The translations under genes were made by a program, and so were the position numbers. A stretch of 64,000 bases of DNA. It comes from Clostridium sp. BNL1100 (GTDB lineage: Bacteria; Bacillota; Clostridia; Acetivibrionales; DSM-1351). Of this stretch, positions 1 to 8,982 are shown one piece after another (within the stretch, counting starts at the first letter, position 1; each line of letters begins with the position of its first letter). The DNA lies in contig NC_016791.1 in NCBI RefSeq assembly GCF_000244875.1, forward strand, positions 663,501 through 727,500, written 5' to 3'. A model generated the notes under the pieces. The model had not been told where the DNA came from. It saw nothing but the letters and a program-made list of their open reading frames with translations, and did not search any database.

Positions 1-1
1 A

Positions 2-892
2 GGTGGTTTTGTAATTTCAAGAGGTAATATATTAATGGCAATAACGGCATCTATTTTGTCATTATTCTTATCATTACTATTTGTCATAGTTGCGGGTCGT
101 TTAACAGGTACCATAGGAACTTCTAACCTACCTGTATCCGGTATGACCATAGCTTCTATAGTTATTGTAACATTACTATTCGTTATATTGGGATGGAAAA
201 ATACTGAGAATAACAAGTCCTTACTTTTATTTGGTACATTCATAGTTACCGCTATAGCCATGGCTGGAGGTTATACCCAATCACAAAAAGTTACTTTTTT
301 AATTGGCGGCAGTAAAAATGAAATGCAGAAATACTTTACTATAGCTGGTGTAGTTGGTACTGCTGTAGTTATTGGAACTATATTATTACTTTCCAACCAA
401 TTAGTAATGACCGGTGATAACGTTGCTTTTGCACTACCTCAAGCTAATTTAATGGCAACCTTGACAGCTGGTATAATGTCAGGTAAATTACCATGGGTTA
501 TGGTTATAGCTGGTGCTGTTATGGGAGTTGTTTTATTCTTGTTGAGGCTTTCTGTAATGACAGTAGCAATTGGTTTCTATTTGCCAATATCTACAACCTC
601 TATAATTTTAATAGGTGCATTAGTTAGATTTTTTGTTGAAAAAGCTAGTAAATCTGAACAAGAAAAAGATGCAAGGGTTTCAAATGGTATAAGCTTGTCT
701 TCCGGACTTGTTGCCGGAGGGTCTATAATAGGACTGATAGGCATAATACTGCAAGTTACAGGAGTTATAAAGGGAGCTGGTCCAAGTGGATTTGTTGCTT
801 CTAACGGAATGGCATTTATAATATTGATAGTACTGGTATTAGCTACAATACTACCTATTCTAAAAGCTAAGGTGGAAAATGCTGAGAAATAG
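2..892 (+). CDS. OPT-family oligopeptide transporter, C-terminal part (5' end outside window)
   Basis: The reading frame is open from the left edge (codons from base 2, GGFVISRGNILMAI...), so the ATG at 35 is internal and the gene is cut by the window. About 296 residues remain, with about seven hydrophobic membrane segments. The segment SNLPVSGMTIAS is typical of the prokaryotic OPT (oligopeptide transporter) family, and the protein ends in a charged tail, KVENAEK. OPT proteins take up peptides or metal chelates by proton coupling in the cytoplasmic membrane; the substrate cannot be told from this part. The full family length is usually 600-700 residues, so more than half lies upstream. No terminator is obvious downstream, where a decayed insertion element begins at once. 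Confidence 0.8.
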   Translation, partial: GGFVISRGNILMAITASILSLFLSLLFVIVAGRLTGTIGTSNLPVSGMTIASIVIVTLLFVILGWKNTENNKSLLLFGTFIVTAIAMAGGYTQSQKVTFLIGGSKNEMQKYFTIAGVVGTAVVIGTILLLSNQLVMTGDNVAFALPQANLMATLTAGIMSGKLPWVMVIAGAVMGVVLFLLRLSVMTVAIGFYLPISTTSIILIGALVRFFVEKASKSEQEKDARVSNGISLSSGLVAGGSIIGLIGIILQVTGVIKGAGPSGFVASNGMAFIILIVLVLATILPILKAKVENAEK

Positions 893-1138
893 CGGCATCA
901 GATTTTTGTGCAATTGTCCACAAAGATAAATCAGGTATGAGGGAAAGAAGAATGGATAGAAGCTTCCAATGGCCCATAAGTGCAGACGCTGTCCGGTTAA
1001 TTCGCACAAGAATTCCCGATGGCTTTTAGAAAGGTTGCAATAGATTAACCCAAGGCATTAAGAAGATAATATTAGAGGCTGCGTCTGAAGATAAAAGGTC
1101 TAAAGCTCTTACAATTACTGGATTATGTGGCATTTTCA

Positions 1139-1147
1139 TGGTATAAT
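1139..1147 (+). promoter_or_regulatory. Extended -10 promoter for the helicase operon
   Basis: TGGTATAAT matches the TGnTATAAT extended -10 consensus; no good -35 is present 16-18 bases upstream. It lies 34 bases before the ATG at 1181, inside the IS66 remnant, and is the nearest promoter-like site for the tnpC remnant, helicase and nuclease-like genes. Confidence 0.45.
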
Positions 1148-1180
1148 ATTTACTAAAATACTATTAGGAACAGTGATTAA

Positions 1181-1423
1181 ATGAGCGAGGCAGAGCAGAT
1201 AGAAACAATTGAAAATCAAATATTAGAACTTAAGCAGGAGAATAAACGTCTTCATGAAACCATTGATTATCTCACCAGGAAGTTCCTCGACAGAAGGTTA
1301 GAAAAAATATGGGTTCTTACCTTGAATCAAATGTCTTTGTTCGATGAACCGGAGAAACTTTATAGACACCCTTCCAAAAGGCAAATTTTATTTGGCTTGG
1401 TTAGAAGGGAGGGATGCGCATGA
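1181..1423 (+). pseudogene. Truncated IS66 transposase (TnpC) N-terminus, 80 codons, coupled to the helicase
   Basis: The 80-residue product starts with a coiled-coil region (QILELKQENKRLHETIDYLTRK) followed by FLDRRLEK...NQMSLFDEPE. This matches the leucine-zipper and LTRKLFGRxSEK...QMSLF(D/N)E region of IS66 transposases. The C-terminal 20 residues are not IS66-like, and the DDE catalytic part is absent, so it cannot transpose. The ORF is nevertheless intact, has an AGGA site upstream, and its stop overlaps the likely helicase start as ATGA at 1420-1423. It may therefore serve as a translated leader for the helicase. Whether the peptide does anything is unknown. Confidence 0.6.
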
Positions 1424-4400
1424 AAGTCATAACTTTTATAGATACAGAGATTGAGCCTAACAGTGGTAAAATTCTTGATATCGGAAGTATTAAGGTCGAC
1501 GGCAGCTCATTCCACTCAAATTCGGTATCAGAATTCAAAAAATTCATACAAGGGTCTCAATATGTTTGCGGTCATAATATTCTATATCATGACTTGAAGT
1601 ATATAAAAAATACTATTATTGAAGAAGACCTAGAGGACCTGAATTTTATAGATACTTTATATTTATCCCCTCTGCTGTTTCCGACAAAGCCTTACCACGC
1701 TTTGCTTAAGGACGATAAGCTACAGACAGAAGATACCAATAATCCATTGAATGATTCAATAAAAGCCAGAGATCTTTTTTTTGATGAGGTTACAGCCTTT
1801 CACCAAATGGACAAGCTGCTGAAGAAAATATATTACAGCTTATTGAAAGACAAGAAGGAGTTCGGGTCTTTCTTTCATTTTCTTGAATACAACGAAAATA
1901 CTATAGATATAGAAAATATGATTCGTGAAAAGTTTAATTCTCAAATATGTGAAGAGGCTAATCTTTTAGAGATTATTACAGAATACCCCATAGAACTTGC
2001 CTATAGCTTGGGACTTATTAATACAAAAAGCAGATACTCCATCACACCGCCATGGGTGCTTAAGAATTTTCCTGCTGTTGAAAAAGTAATGTTTTTACTG
2101 AGAAGCAATCCGTGTTTGAGGGGATGCTCATATTGTGATCAAGCGCTTGATATTCATAAAGGTCTGAAGCGCTTCTTTGGCTTTGATTCATACAGAACCT
2201 ACGGTGGAGAACCATTACAGGAGAAAGCTGTCAAGGCCGCTATTTCCAATAAGTCTCTCTTGGCAGTGTTTCCAACTGGTGGAGGAAAGTCAATTACTTT
2301 CCAAGTACCGGCATTAATGAGCGGAAGGAATTTAAAAGGTCTGACTGTAGTTATTTCTCCTTTGCAGTCATTAATGAAAGATCAGGTTGATAATCTGGAA
2401 AAAGCGGGTATCACAGAAGCCGTTACTATAAATGGCTTGCTTGACCCAATTGAAAGAGCAAAGTCTTTTGAAAGAGTCGAAAACGGGTCTGCCTCTATAC
2501 TATATATTTCTCCTGAATCTCTACGATCAAAGACAATAGAACGGATACTTCTGGGAAGAAATGTTGTCCGTTTTGTAATAGATGAGGCACACTGTTTTTC
2601 ATCCTGGGGACAGGATTTCAGAGTTGATTACTTATATATCGGGGACTTTATAAAGACATTACAGGAAAGGAAAAATATGGAAGAAGGAATACCTGTTTCC
2701 TGCTTCACAGCTACTGCAAAGCAAAAGGTTATAGAGGATATTCGTGAGTATTTTAAAGAAAAGTTATCGCTGGACATGGAGATTTTCAGCTCAAATGCAT
2801 CAAGAAGTAATCTGCGCTATAAGGTATTTCAGAAAGAGAGTGAAGAAGAAAAATACAATACAGTACGAGATCTGATTGAAGAAAAAAACTGCCCTACAAT
2901 CGTTTATGTATCACGTACCAGAAAAGCATACTCCCTGGCTCAAAGACTGGTTCAAGACGGTTATCAGGCAAAGCCCTATCACGGCAAAATGGACAAGCAG
3001 GAAAAGTCTGAAAATCAGGATGCATTTATTAGGGGAGAGGTTCAAATCATGGTTGCAACATCTGCTTTTGGAATGGGAGTAGACAAAAAAGATGTGGGCA
3101 TGGTTATTCATTACGAAATATCCGATTCTCTTGAAAACTATATACAGGAAGCGGGAAGGGCAGGAAGGGATGAGTCTGTTTCGGCAGATTGTTTTGTCTT
3201 ATTCAATGATGAAGACTTGAGTAAGCATTTCATTCTTCTTAATCAAACCAAACTTAGTATTCAGGAGATACAGCAGGTATGGAAGGCAATTAAAGATATT
3301 ACCAGATTTAGATCAAGGGTATCTCAATCTGCTTTGGAGATTGCACGAAAGGCAGGTTGGGATGATAATATCAAGGAGATAGAAACCCGTGTAACTACTG
3401 CAATTGCAGCATTAGAAGACTCTGGCTATCTCAAACGGGGCCAGAATATGCCAAGGATATATGCAAACAGTATCCTCTCTAAGAATGCTATGGAGGCTAT
3501 TGCCAAGATAAATAATTCCGGCCGGTTCACTGAAAAGCAAAAGATGAATGCAACTCGCATTATAAAAAAGCTTTTTTCCAGTAAGAGCAGAAGACACACA
3601 ACGGATGAAGACGGTGAAGCGAGAATAGACTACATCTCGGATTATTTGGGGATTGTAAAAGAGGAAGTTATACAGATTATTAGTCTTCTCAGGGAAGAAA
3701 AGATATTGGCCGATACAAAAGATCTATCCGCCTTTATTAAGAGAAAGGAAAGTAAAAACCGATCACTAGCTATTTTGAAATCTTTTCGTAGCCTTGAAGG
3801 CTTTTTGCTAACTATTCTGGAAAATGAAGAAAAAATATTACATATAAAAGAATTGAATGAACAGGCAGAACGAAGTGGTTTCAATGATGTGACTCCAAAT
3901 AGGATAAAGACCGTATTTAATTTCTGGGCTATTAAAAACTGGATTAAAAGACAAACTGTGGAATACTCAAAAAACCATATAGCAGTCCTTTCCCTTCAGT
4001 CCAAGGAATGGTTTGAAGAAAAATTAACAAAGCGATATGAATTGGCGCAATTTATTGTGGAGTATCTTTATGATAAAAGCATTACTTCCGCAGCAACTGA
4101 AGAATTAAATAGAGATGAAATTTTAGTTGAATTTTCCATTTTAGAATTAAAAGAAGAATTTGAAGGCAGATTGCTGCTTTTTAATACAAAAGTTACTGTT
4201 GATGATATTGAAGATGCACTCTTTTATTTATCAAAAATTGAGGCATTAAAAATCGAGGGTGGCTTTATGGTGGTTTATAATGCTCTTACAATTGAACGTC
4301 TCGAAAAGGATAATAAGAAGCGCTACAAGATAGAGGATTATCAGAAACTTAATCAGTTTTACCAGAATAAAGTACAGCAAATTCACATTGTAGGGGAATA

Positions 4401-6231
4401 TGCTCGGAAAATGATAAGTGATTACAAAGCTGCGCTGCAATTTGTAGACGACTATTTCCATCTGAATTACATATCTTTTTTGAATAAATATTTTAATGGC
4501 AGCCAACAGAATGATATAAGAAGAAATATTACACCTGCCAAGTTCAAGCAACTTTTTGGAGAACTGTCTCCAACTCAATTAAAGATTATTAATGATAATG
4601 AATCAAGATATATTGTAGTGGCGGCAGGGCCGGGAAGCGGTAAAACAAGAATTCTGGTTCATAAGCTGGCATCATTATTGCTGATGGAGGATGTAAAGCA
4701 TGAACAATTGCTAATGGTGACTTTTTCAAGGTCAGCCGCTACCGAATTTAAGATACGTTTGCTTAAGCTCATTGGTAATGCAGCCAACTTCATAGAAATC
4801 AAAACATTTCATTCTTATTGTTTTGATTTGCTGGGAAGGGTAGGAACCTTGGAAAAATCGGAAGAAGTGATCCAAGAGACTATTAGGAGAATCAAAAGTG
4901 GAGACGTTGAAGCAGGCAGAATTACAAAAACTGTTCTGGTAATAGATGAAGCACAGGATATGGATGCCAATGAGTTTGAGTTAATAAGCGCTTTAATGGA
5001 GTATAATGAAGAAATGCGAGTAATTGCTGTTGGGGATGATGACCAGAATATTTATGAATTCAGAGGTGCAAGTTCTAAATATCTGAAAATACTGATAAAT
5101 GAAAAAAATGCTATGTTGTATGAACTGGTAGAAAATCACAGAAGTAAATCCAACCTTGTTCATTTTTCAAATCAATTTGTAAAAAGAATTCCGAATAGAT
5201 TAAAGAACACACCTATTATTGCAGTTCAAAAGGATATGGGCAAAATAAAGCTTGTTAAATACCGGAGCTGTAATCTTATTACACCTCTTGTAAATAATAT
5301 TCTGAGAGAAGGGCTTGTAGGAAGTACTTGTGTTTTAACTAAGATGAACGAAGAAGCACTGCATATTGCAGGCCTGCTTGTGAAAAATGGGATACAGGCA
5401 AAATTAATACAGTCAAATGATGGTTTCAATTTGTATAACCTTCTGGAAGTTAGATTTTTTTTAAGTCAGCTTAATTTGTATGATGATATTTATATGATAA
5501 GTGATGATGTTTGGGCAGGGGCAAAGAGAAGACTAATAGAACAATTTCCAAACAACCCCAATTTAGAAACCTGTGTTAATCTCATCAAAGATTTTGAGGC
5601 TGTAAATCCTAGAAATAAATATAAATCGGATCTCGAGATTTTTATTCGTGAATCAAAGCTTGAAGATTTCTTTAGCGAAAATATGGAAAAAATATTTGTT
5701 TCAACTATTCACAAGGCTAAAGGCCGTGAATTTGATAATGTTTTTTTGATGCTAGACCGATTTAATATTGGAACTGATGAAGCTGTAAGGCAGTTGTATG
5801 TTGCTATGACAAGGGCAAAACGCAATCTAACCGTTCATTATAATGGTAATTATTTGGATTCTATAAAGGCTGAAGGACTTCATATTATTGAAGATTTTGG
5901 TGAGTATCAACCGCCCGGCCAATTTGCAATGCAATTAACTTTCAGGGATGTATGGCTAGATTTCTTTATGTCTTGCCAAAACCTGATTTCTGAGCTTAAT
6001 AGTGGAGATATACTTGCCGTTGATGAAGATTGCTGCCGCAATTCAAGAGGACAAGCAGTTTTAAGGTTTTCTAAACAATTTATCAATCAGATTAAGTCAA
6101 TAAAGCAAAAAAACTATTTACCTAAAGCAGCGAAAATTAGATTTATAATATATTGGAAGAAAGAAACCCTTGATTGTGAAATCAGGATTATTCTACCTGA
6201 ACTTTATTTTGAAAGAGAAGAGGATTTGTAA
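1420..6231 (+). CDS. Exonuclease-RecQ-UvrD fusion helicase (about 1600 aa)
   Basis: Residues 1-130 (numbered from the ATG at 1414) resemble a DnaQ-type DEDD exonuclease: D10-T-E12, D60 in GHNILYHDLKY, and D114 in NNPLNDSIKARDL. The usual DEDDh His five residues before the last Asp is Asn109. Residues 234-241 hold a C-x3-C-x2-C cluster. A RecQ-type SF2 helicase follows, with FPTGGGKS (286-293), DEAH (390-393) and QEAGRAGRDE (578-587). A complete UvrD/Rep SF1 helicase comes last: AAGPGSGKT (1070-1078), DEAQD (1178-1182), GDDDQNIYEFRG, STIHKAKGREFD and YVAMTRAKR. The ATG at 1420 is preferred over 1414 because GGGAGGG lies at 1407-1413, six bases before it. The protein probably unwinds and trims DNA in repair or defence. 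The domain order is seen directly; the role is inferred. Confidence 0.85.
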   Translation: MKVITFIDTEIEPNSGKILDIGSIKVDGSSFHSNSVSEFKKFIQGSQYVCGHNILYHDLKYIKNTIIEEDLEDLNFIDTLYLSPLLFPTKPYHALLKDDKLQTEDTNNPLNDSIKARDLFFDEVTAFHQMDKLLKKIYYSLLKDKKEFGSFFHFLEYNENTIDIENMIREKFNSQICEEANLLEIITEYPIELAYSLGLINTKSRYSITPPWVLKNFPAVEKVMFLLRSNPCLRGCSYCDQALDIHKGLKRFFGFDSYRTYGGEPLQEKAVKAAISNKSLLAVFPTGGGKSITFQVPALMSGRNLKGLTVVISPLQSLMKDQVDNLEKAGITEAVTINGLLDPIERAKSFERVENGSASILYISPESLRSKTIERILLGRNVVRFVIDEAHCFSSWGQDFRVDYLYIGDFIKTLQERKNMEEGIPVSCFTATAKQKVIEDIREYFKEKLSLDMEIFSSNASRSNLRYKVFQKESEEEKYNTVRDLIEEKNCPTIVYVSRTRKAYSLAQRLVQDGYQAKPYHGKMDKQEKSENQDAFIRGEVQIMVATSAFGMGVDKKDVGMVIHYEISDSLENYIQEAGRAGRDESVSADCFVLFNDEDLSKHFILLNQTKLSIQEIQQVWKAIKDITRFRSRVSQSALEIARKAGWDDNIKEIETRVTTAIAALEDSGYLKRGQNMPRIYANSILSKNAMEAIAKINNSGRFTEKQKMNATRIIKKLFSSKSRRHTTDEDGEARIDYISDYLGIVKEEVIQIISLLREEKILADTKDLSAFIKRKESKNRSLAILKSFRSLEGFLLTILENEEKILHIKELNEQAERSGFNDVTPNRIKTVFNFWAIKNWIKRQTVEYSKNHIAVLSLQSKEWFEEKLTKRYELAQFIVEYLYDKSITSAATEELNRDEILVEFSILELKEEFEGRLLLFNTKVTVDDIEDALFYLSKIEALKIEGGFMVVYNALTIERLEKDNKKRYKIEDYQKLNQFYQNKVQQIHIVGEYARKMISDYKAALQFVDDYFHLNYISFLNKYFNGSQQNDIRRNITPAKFKQLFGELSPTQLKIINDNESRYIVVAAGPGSGKTRILVHKLASLLLMEDVKHEQLLMVTFSRSAATEFKIRLLKLIGNAANFIEIKTFHSYCFDLLGRVGTLEKSEEVIQETIRRIKSGDVEAGRITKTVLVIDEAQDMDANEFELISALMEYNEEMRVIAVGDDDQNIYEFRGASSKYLKILINEKNAMLYELVENHRSKSNLVHFSNQFVKRIPNRLKNTPIIAVQKDMGKIKLVKYRSCNLITPLVNNILREGLVGSTCVLTKMNEEALHIAGLLVKNGIQAKLIQSNDGFNLYNLLEVRFFLSQLNLYDDIYMISDDVWAGAKRRLIEQFPNNPNLETCVNLIKDFEAVNPRNKYKSDLEIFIRESKLEDFFSENMEKIFVSTIHKAKGREFDNVFLMLDRFNIGTDEAVRQLYVAMTRAKRNLTVHYNGNYLDSIKAEGLHIIEDFGEYQPPGQFAMQLTFRDVWLDFFMSCQNLISELNSGDILAVDEDCCRNSRGQAVLRFSKQFINQIKSIKQKNYLPKAAKIRFIIYWKKETLDCEIRIILPELYFEREEDL

Positions 6232-6275
6232 GTCAGAAGAGCTTGATAAATACATTATATTTGAGGTGAATATAG

Positions 6276-7634
6276 ATGTTTGACGAGAAATTTATAAAAG
6301 AGATAAAGCATATAATATATTTGATTTTTCAATATGGCATCGATAGAGTAAAAAGTCCTAAACAATCTTTAAAATTTAAAGATATTGGCTCATATCATGA
6401 GTTTATTAAAAATGTACATACAGGGTTTATGATTGCCCAAAAAGATATATTGTTAGGCCTTGAAAGGGAAAGTATAAATAAAAAGAAACTCAAAAATAGG
6501 TTAAGAGAAGCCAATAATAACAAGAACAAGGATTTGTCTAAAGAATTAAGGGAAAAAATAAGTGAAACTGAAGAAAAAGAGTATATATATAGAAAGCTTG
6601 CTGACTCTATTGCTTGGCAGCTTGTTCAAATGGATGGAACATCTATCAGGCGTTTTTACAGAAATGTAAACCAAATAGATATTAAAAGTGCTAATATAAC
6701 TCACGATTTAAAAACGGTAGACGAAATTTTTAGCTCTAACAAATTACACTTTCCGTTAATATCTGATATTACATCATTCATGCAAGTTGGAGATTTATTA
6801 ATATGTGATAGAGAGGAAAACAGAATTGGTATTCTTGAACTAAAAGAAGGGCAAGTAAATGAAAAAATTGAAGAAATAATTGATGAATTTTCAAAAACTC
6901 AATGTGAATATATGCTATATTTAGCTACCAAAGATGAAAATCAAAAATTCCATAAGCAATTTGACAGGTACTTAAAGCAACAAAGAGTTATGGAGGAAAC
7001 AATCAATATAATAAATACAGGTAAAGGCATTGATAGCTCTACAGGAGTAAATATTTCAATACCCCGTGACGTTTTCAATGTAGAAAGTTTTGACCAAGAT
7101 ATAGCTAAAATGCTTATGGAGACAAATAAGAAAAACTATTCAACACGAGTAATAGATGATTGTCTTTTAGTAGGAGTATATAATAACATTCGTCTCTTAG
7201 GGCTGGTAAAGGCATTTATATCATGGGTTAGGGGACTTAAAATAGAGTTTCCAATTATTAATTTTACCAGTTCATTAAGGGTTCCTGCCGCTTTTCCGAT
7301 ATTTCTTCATCCATTTTCTTTGGAAGATAAAATAAAAATAATTAATGGTGAGAAAACAATTTTAATGTGTTTGGATATAGAGAAATGGCTTGAAAAGATG
7401 AGTGAATATGGAATAACATACAAAATTTTATCAAAGAAAGAAACTGCACGTATCAACAGTAATTCTGATATTAAGGCATTTGAATATAAAGGTCAGGCAA
7501 TAGAAATTACCTATGAAGCGACTAGCGGATTATTATACGATGGTATTTTCTCAAGAATGTTCTATGAACTCACCACACCAAAAAGTTTGATAAAATTTTT
7601 AATCCATATGCGTAAACATCAGAAAATACTTTAA
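6276..7634 (+). CDS. Putative PD-(D/E)xK-type nuclease partner of the helicase
   Basis: This 452-residue soluble protein matches no family I can name. Residues 60-110 are highly charged and probably helical or coiled coil. Residues 164-190 read SDITSFMQVGDLL...GILELKEG, giving D173 and E188-x-K190 on predicted beta strands. That spacing is the PD-(D/E)xK nuclease core pattern, in which the acidic residues and lysine bind metal and cut DNA. The fold is inferred from this motif alone. The ATG at 6276 has GAGGTGAA upstream and lies 44 bases after the helicase stop with no terminator between, so the two genes are probably one operon. It could instead be an accessory DNA-binding protein. Confidence 0.5.
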   Translation: MFDEKFIKEIKHIIYLIFQYGIDRVKSPKQSLKFKDIGSYHEFIKNVHTGFMIAQKDILLGLERESINKKKLKNRLREANNNKNKDLSKELREKISETEEKEYIYRKLADSIAWQLVQMDGTSIRRFYRNVNQIDIKSANITHDLKTVDEIFSSNKLHFPLISDITSFMQVGDLLICDREENRIGILELKEGQVNEKIEEIIDEFSKTQCEYMLYLATKDENQKFHKQFDRYLKQQRVMEETINIINTGKGIDSSTGVNISIPRDVFNVESFDQDIAKMLMETNKKNYSTRVIDDCLLVGVYNNIRLLGLVKAFISWVRGLKIEFPIINFTSSLRVPAAFPIFLHPFSLEDKIKIINGEKTILMCLDIEKWLEKMSEYGITYKILSKKETARINSNSDIKAFEYKGQAIEITYEATSGLLYDGIFSRMFYELTTPKSLIKFLIHMRKHQKIL

Positions 7635-7754
7635 GTGAGGTTGCAGAAAAAGAAAACAATTAATCATAGACAACATCCGATTTAAACCACAATAATCCAA
7701 TGCGATAAAAAAATAAGTGTTTGTAACACTAATAGTACATTTATTGTCCCAACA

Positions 7755-7977
7755 GGTTATATCTTACTAGCTACATTCCATCAAGAAATGATTCCAACCC
7801 AATTATTGATTAGAATTGCAGCTCAGCGTGAAGGAGTACCCTTTCCTGCTTTTGTTGAAGCCTTATTCATGGAGGGAAACATTTAAAATATTAAGAGAAG
7901 CTGGGGTAAGGATGCCTAAGGTTATAGGGTTGGCAATATCCATCTACTTGGGGGTTAAAGGTATGTCTCAGACATGA
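7755..7977 (+). pseudogene. Spore germination GerA-family protein remnant
   Basis: One frame gives GYILLATFHQEMIPTQLLI followed by RIAAQREGVPFPAFVEALFM, then a stop. After a frameshift near 7880, another frame gives TFKILREAGVRMPKVIG and a short tail ending at TGA 7975-7977. Joined, these match the conserved central part of GerA/SpoVAF-type germinant receptor A subunits (TFHQEMIPT, AAQREGVPFPAFxEAxxM, FEILREAGVRxPxxIG). Only about 75 of some 500 codons survive, with no start and one frameshift, so it is a dead fragment. It shows that this organism or an ancestor forms spores. The preceding 120 bases (7635-7754) hold no recognisable gene. Confidence 0.75.
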
Positions 7978-8982
7978 TTATTTATTTATAGCTTCTAATA
8001 AATCTCCTATTGCCTTCTTTTCGTCCTCATACATTTTATGTAAAGATTCAATTACAGTATTTATTTTATTTTTGTTTTTAGTAATATTATATTTGATTAA
8101 GATATTTCTATTATTTAAAGCTTCATTTTCTAATTCATAAAAGATATTAATGAAATTATTATTAGTATTAATGTATTTATTTTCAACAAAGTATTCTAGG
8201 CGGGACACCATAGTTTTTTTATGTTCATAAAGTAAATGAAAATGTCTAATGTCACCTTCTTCTTCAGAATCATTTTTAAGGATATTCTCATAATATTTTA
8301 TCAATTGATCATATACTGAAATCCCATATACTAAATTGTTTGGAGTTCCTATTGTACGGAAATTAAATGATGTATTTTTAGATAAGAGATAGTCAGATAA
8401 TAGGTTTCTAACATTTTCCATGTCGAATTCATATGATGGACGATATGATGTACTATCTTTGGCTTTCATTAAAATTATATCATTGGTTTTCTTTATAGAA
8501 TTCAAGAAACTGTTTTCAAATTCAGAAAAACTAACACATGTTGGATAATAAGTACCCGCATCATTATAACCTATTACGTTAAATAGACTTTTATCTGAAT
8601 CATAACCATAAATCATAATCTCATGTCTGAAGTGTACTTTTTTCAGGTATGATACTCTATGGGGTATAAAAAACTCGTCAGTATAAGTCATTACATAATA
8701 ACCGAGATTTAAACTGCTTTTTATAAAATCAATTATATTTATATTTGATTTAAATATAAATTCTAAATCTAAAATTTTGTAATCTATTAATGGACTTAAA
8801 ATGGAGTTTCCACATATTGGATATGTAAAGAAATTTAGAAAATAATAGTTAACATCAACTTGCAATTGTATATAATTACTAAAAAACCATGAATTAAAAT
8901 CTTTGTGAGACATTGCGACAGTTAGCGGATAGGCATGATGTAAATAACAATTTATTGGTGGCTGATTAAGTTCTAATTTCAT
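7978..8982 (-). CDS. BtrH-like / papain-fold protein of unknown substrate
   Basis: The 334-residue protein has no signal peptide and no membrane segment. A Cys near the N-terminus (C12, in INCYLHHAYPL), a later His in FRHEIMIYGYDSDKSLFNVI, and an acidic or amide residue in GYNDAGTY follow the Cys-His-Asp/Asn order of C39/papain-like folds. The layout resembles the BtrH N-terminal domain family, whose founding member moves an acyl group from an acyl carrier protein to an aminoglycoside. The C-terminal third is helical and rich in Asn, Lys and Ile. The start is preceded by GAGG, and the stop abuts the gerA remnant. An acyl-carrier-like remnant lies about 760 bases beyond its start. The assignment rests on weak pattern similarity. 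Confidence 0.4.
   Translation of the reverse strand: MKLELNQPPINCYLHHAYPLTVAMSHKDFNSWFFSNYIQLQVDVNYYFLNFFTYPICGNSILSPLIDYKILDLEFIFKSNINIIDFIKSSLNLGYYVMTYTDEFFIPHRVSYLKKVHFRHEIMIYGYDSDKSLFNVIGYNDAGTYYPTCVSFSEFENSFLNSIKKTNDIILMKAKDSTSYRPSYEFDMENVRNLLSDYLLSKNTSFNFRTIGTPNNLVYGISVYDQLIKYYENILKNDSEEEGDIRHFHLLYEHKKTMVSRLEYFVENKYINTNNNFINIFYELENEALNNRNILIKYNITKNKNKINTVIESLHKMYEDEKKAIGDLLEAINK

Larger units (their letters stand above)
897..1423 (+). mobile_element. Decayed IS66-family element (tnpB and tnpC remnants)
   Basis: Three pieces in order resemble IS66 proteins. Bases 900-930 encode FLCNCPQR in one frame, like the FCNRxxxK segment of TnpB. Bases 938-1030 encode DRSFQWPISADAVRLI and IPDGF, like the TnpB C-terminal xFxWPxxxxEVxxI...GL end. 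Around 1037-1066 another frame gives AID*PKALRR, like the PKAI tail. Several stops and frameshifts separate these pieces. Bases 1181-1380 then encode the N-terminus of a TnpC-type transposase. No inverted repeats or target duplication were recognised, so the element's borders are uncertain. It is a dead relic lying between the OPT gene and the helicase. Confidence 0.6.

Noticed and set aside
1650-2160. C-x3-C-x2-C in the helicase fusion as a radical SAM site
   Set aside because: The spacing fits, but the surrounding sequence lacks the GGE and beta-barrel features of radical SAM proteins and leads straight into RecQ.
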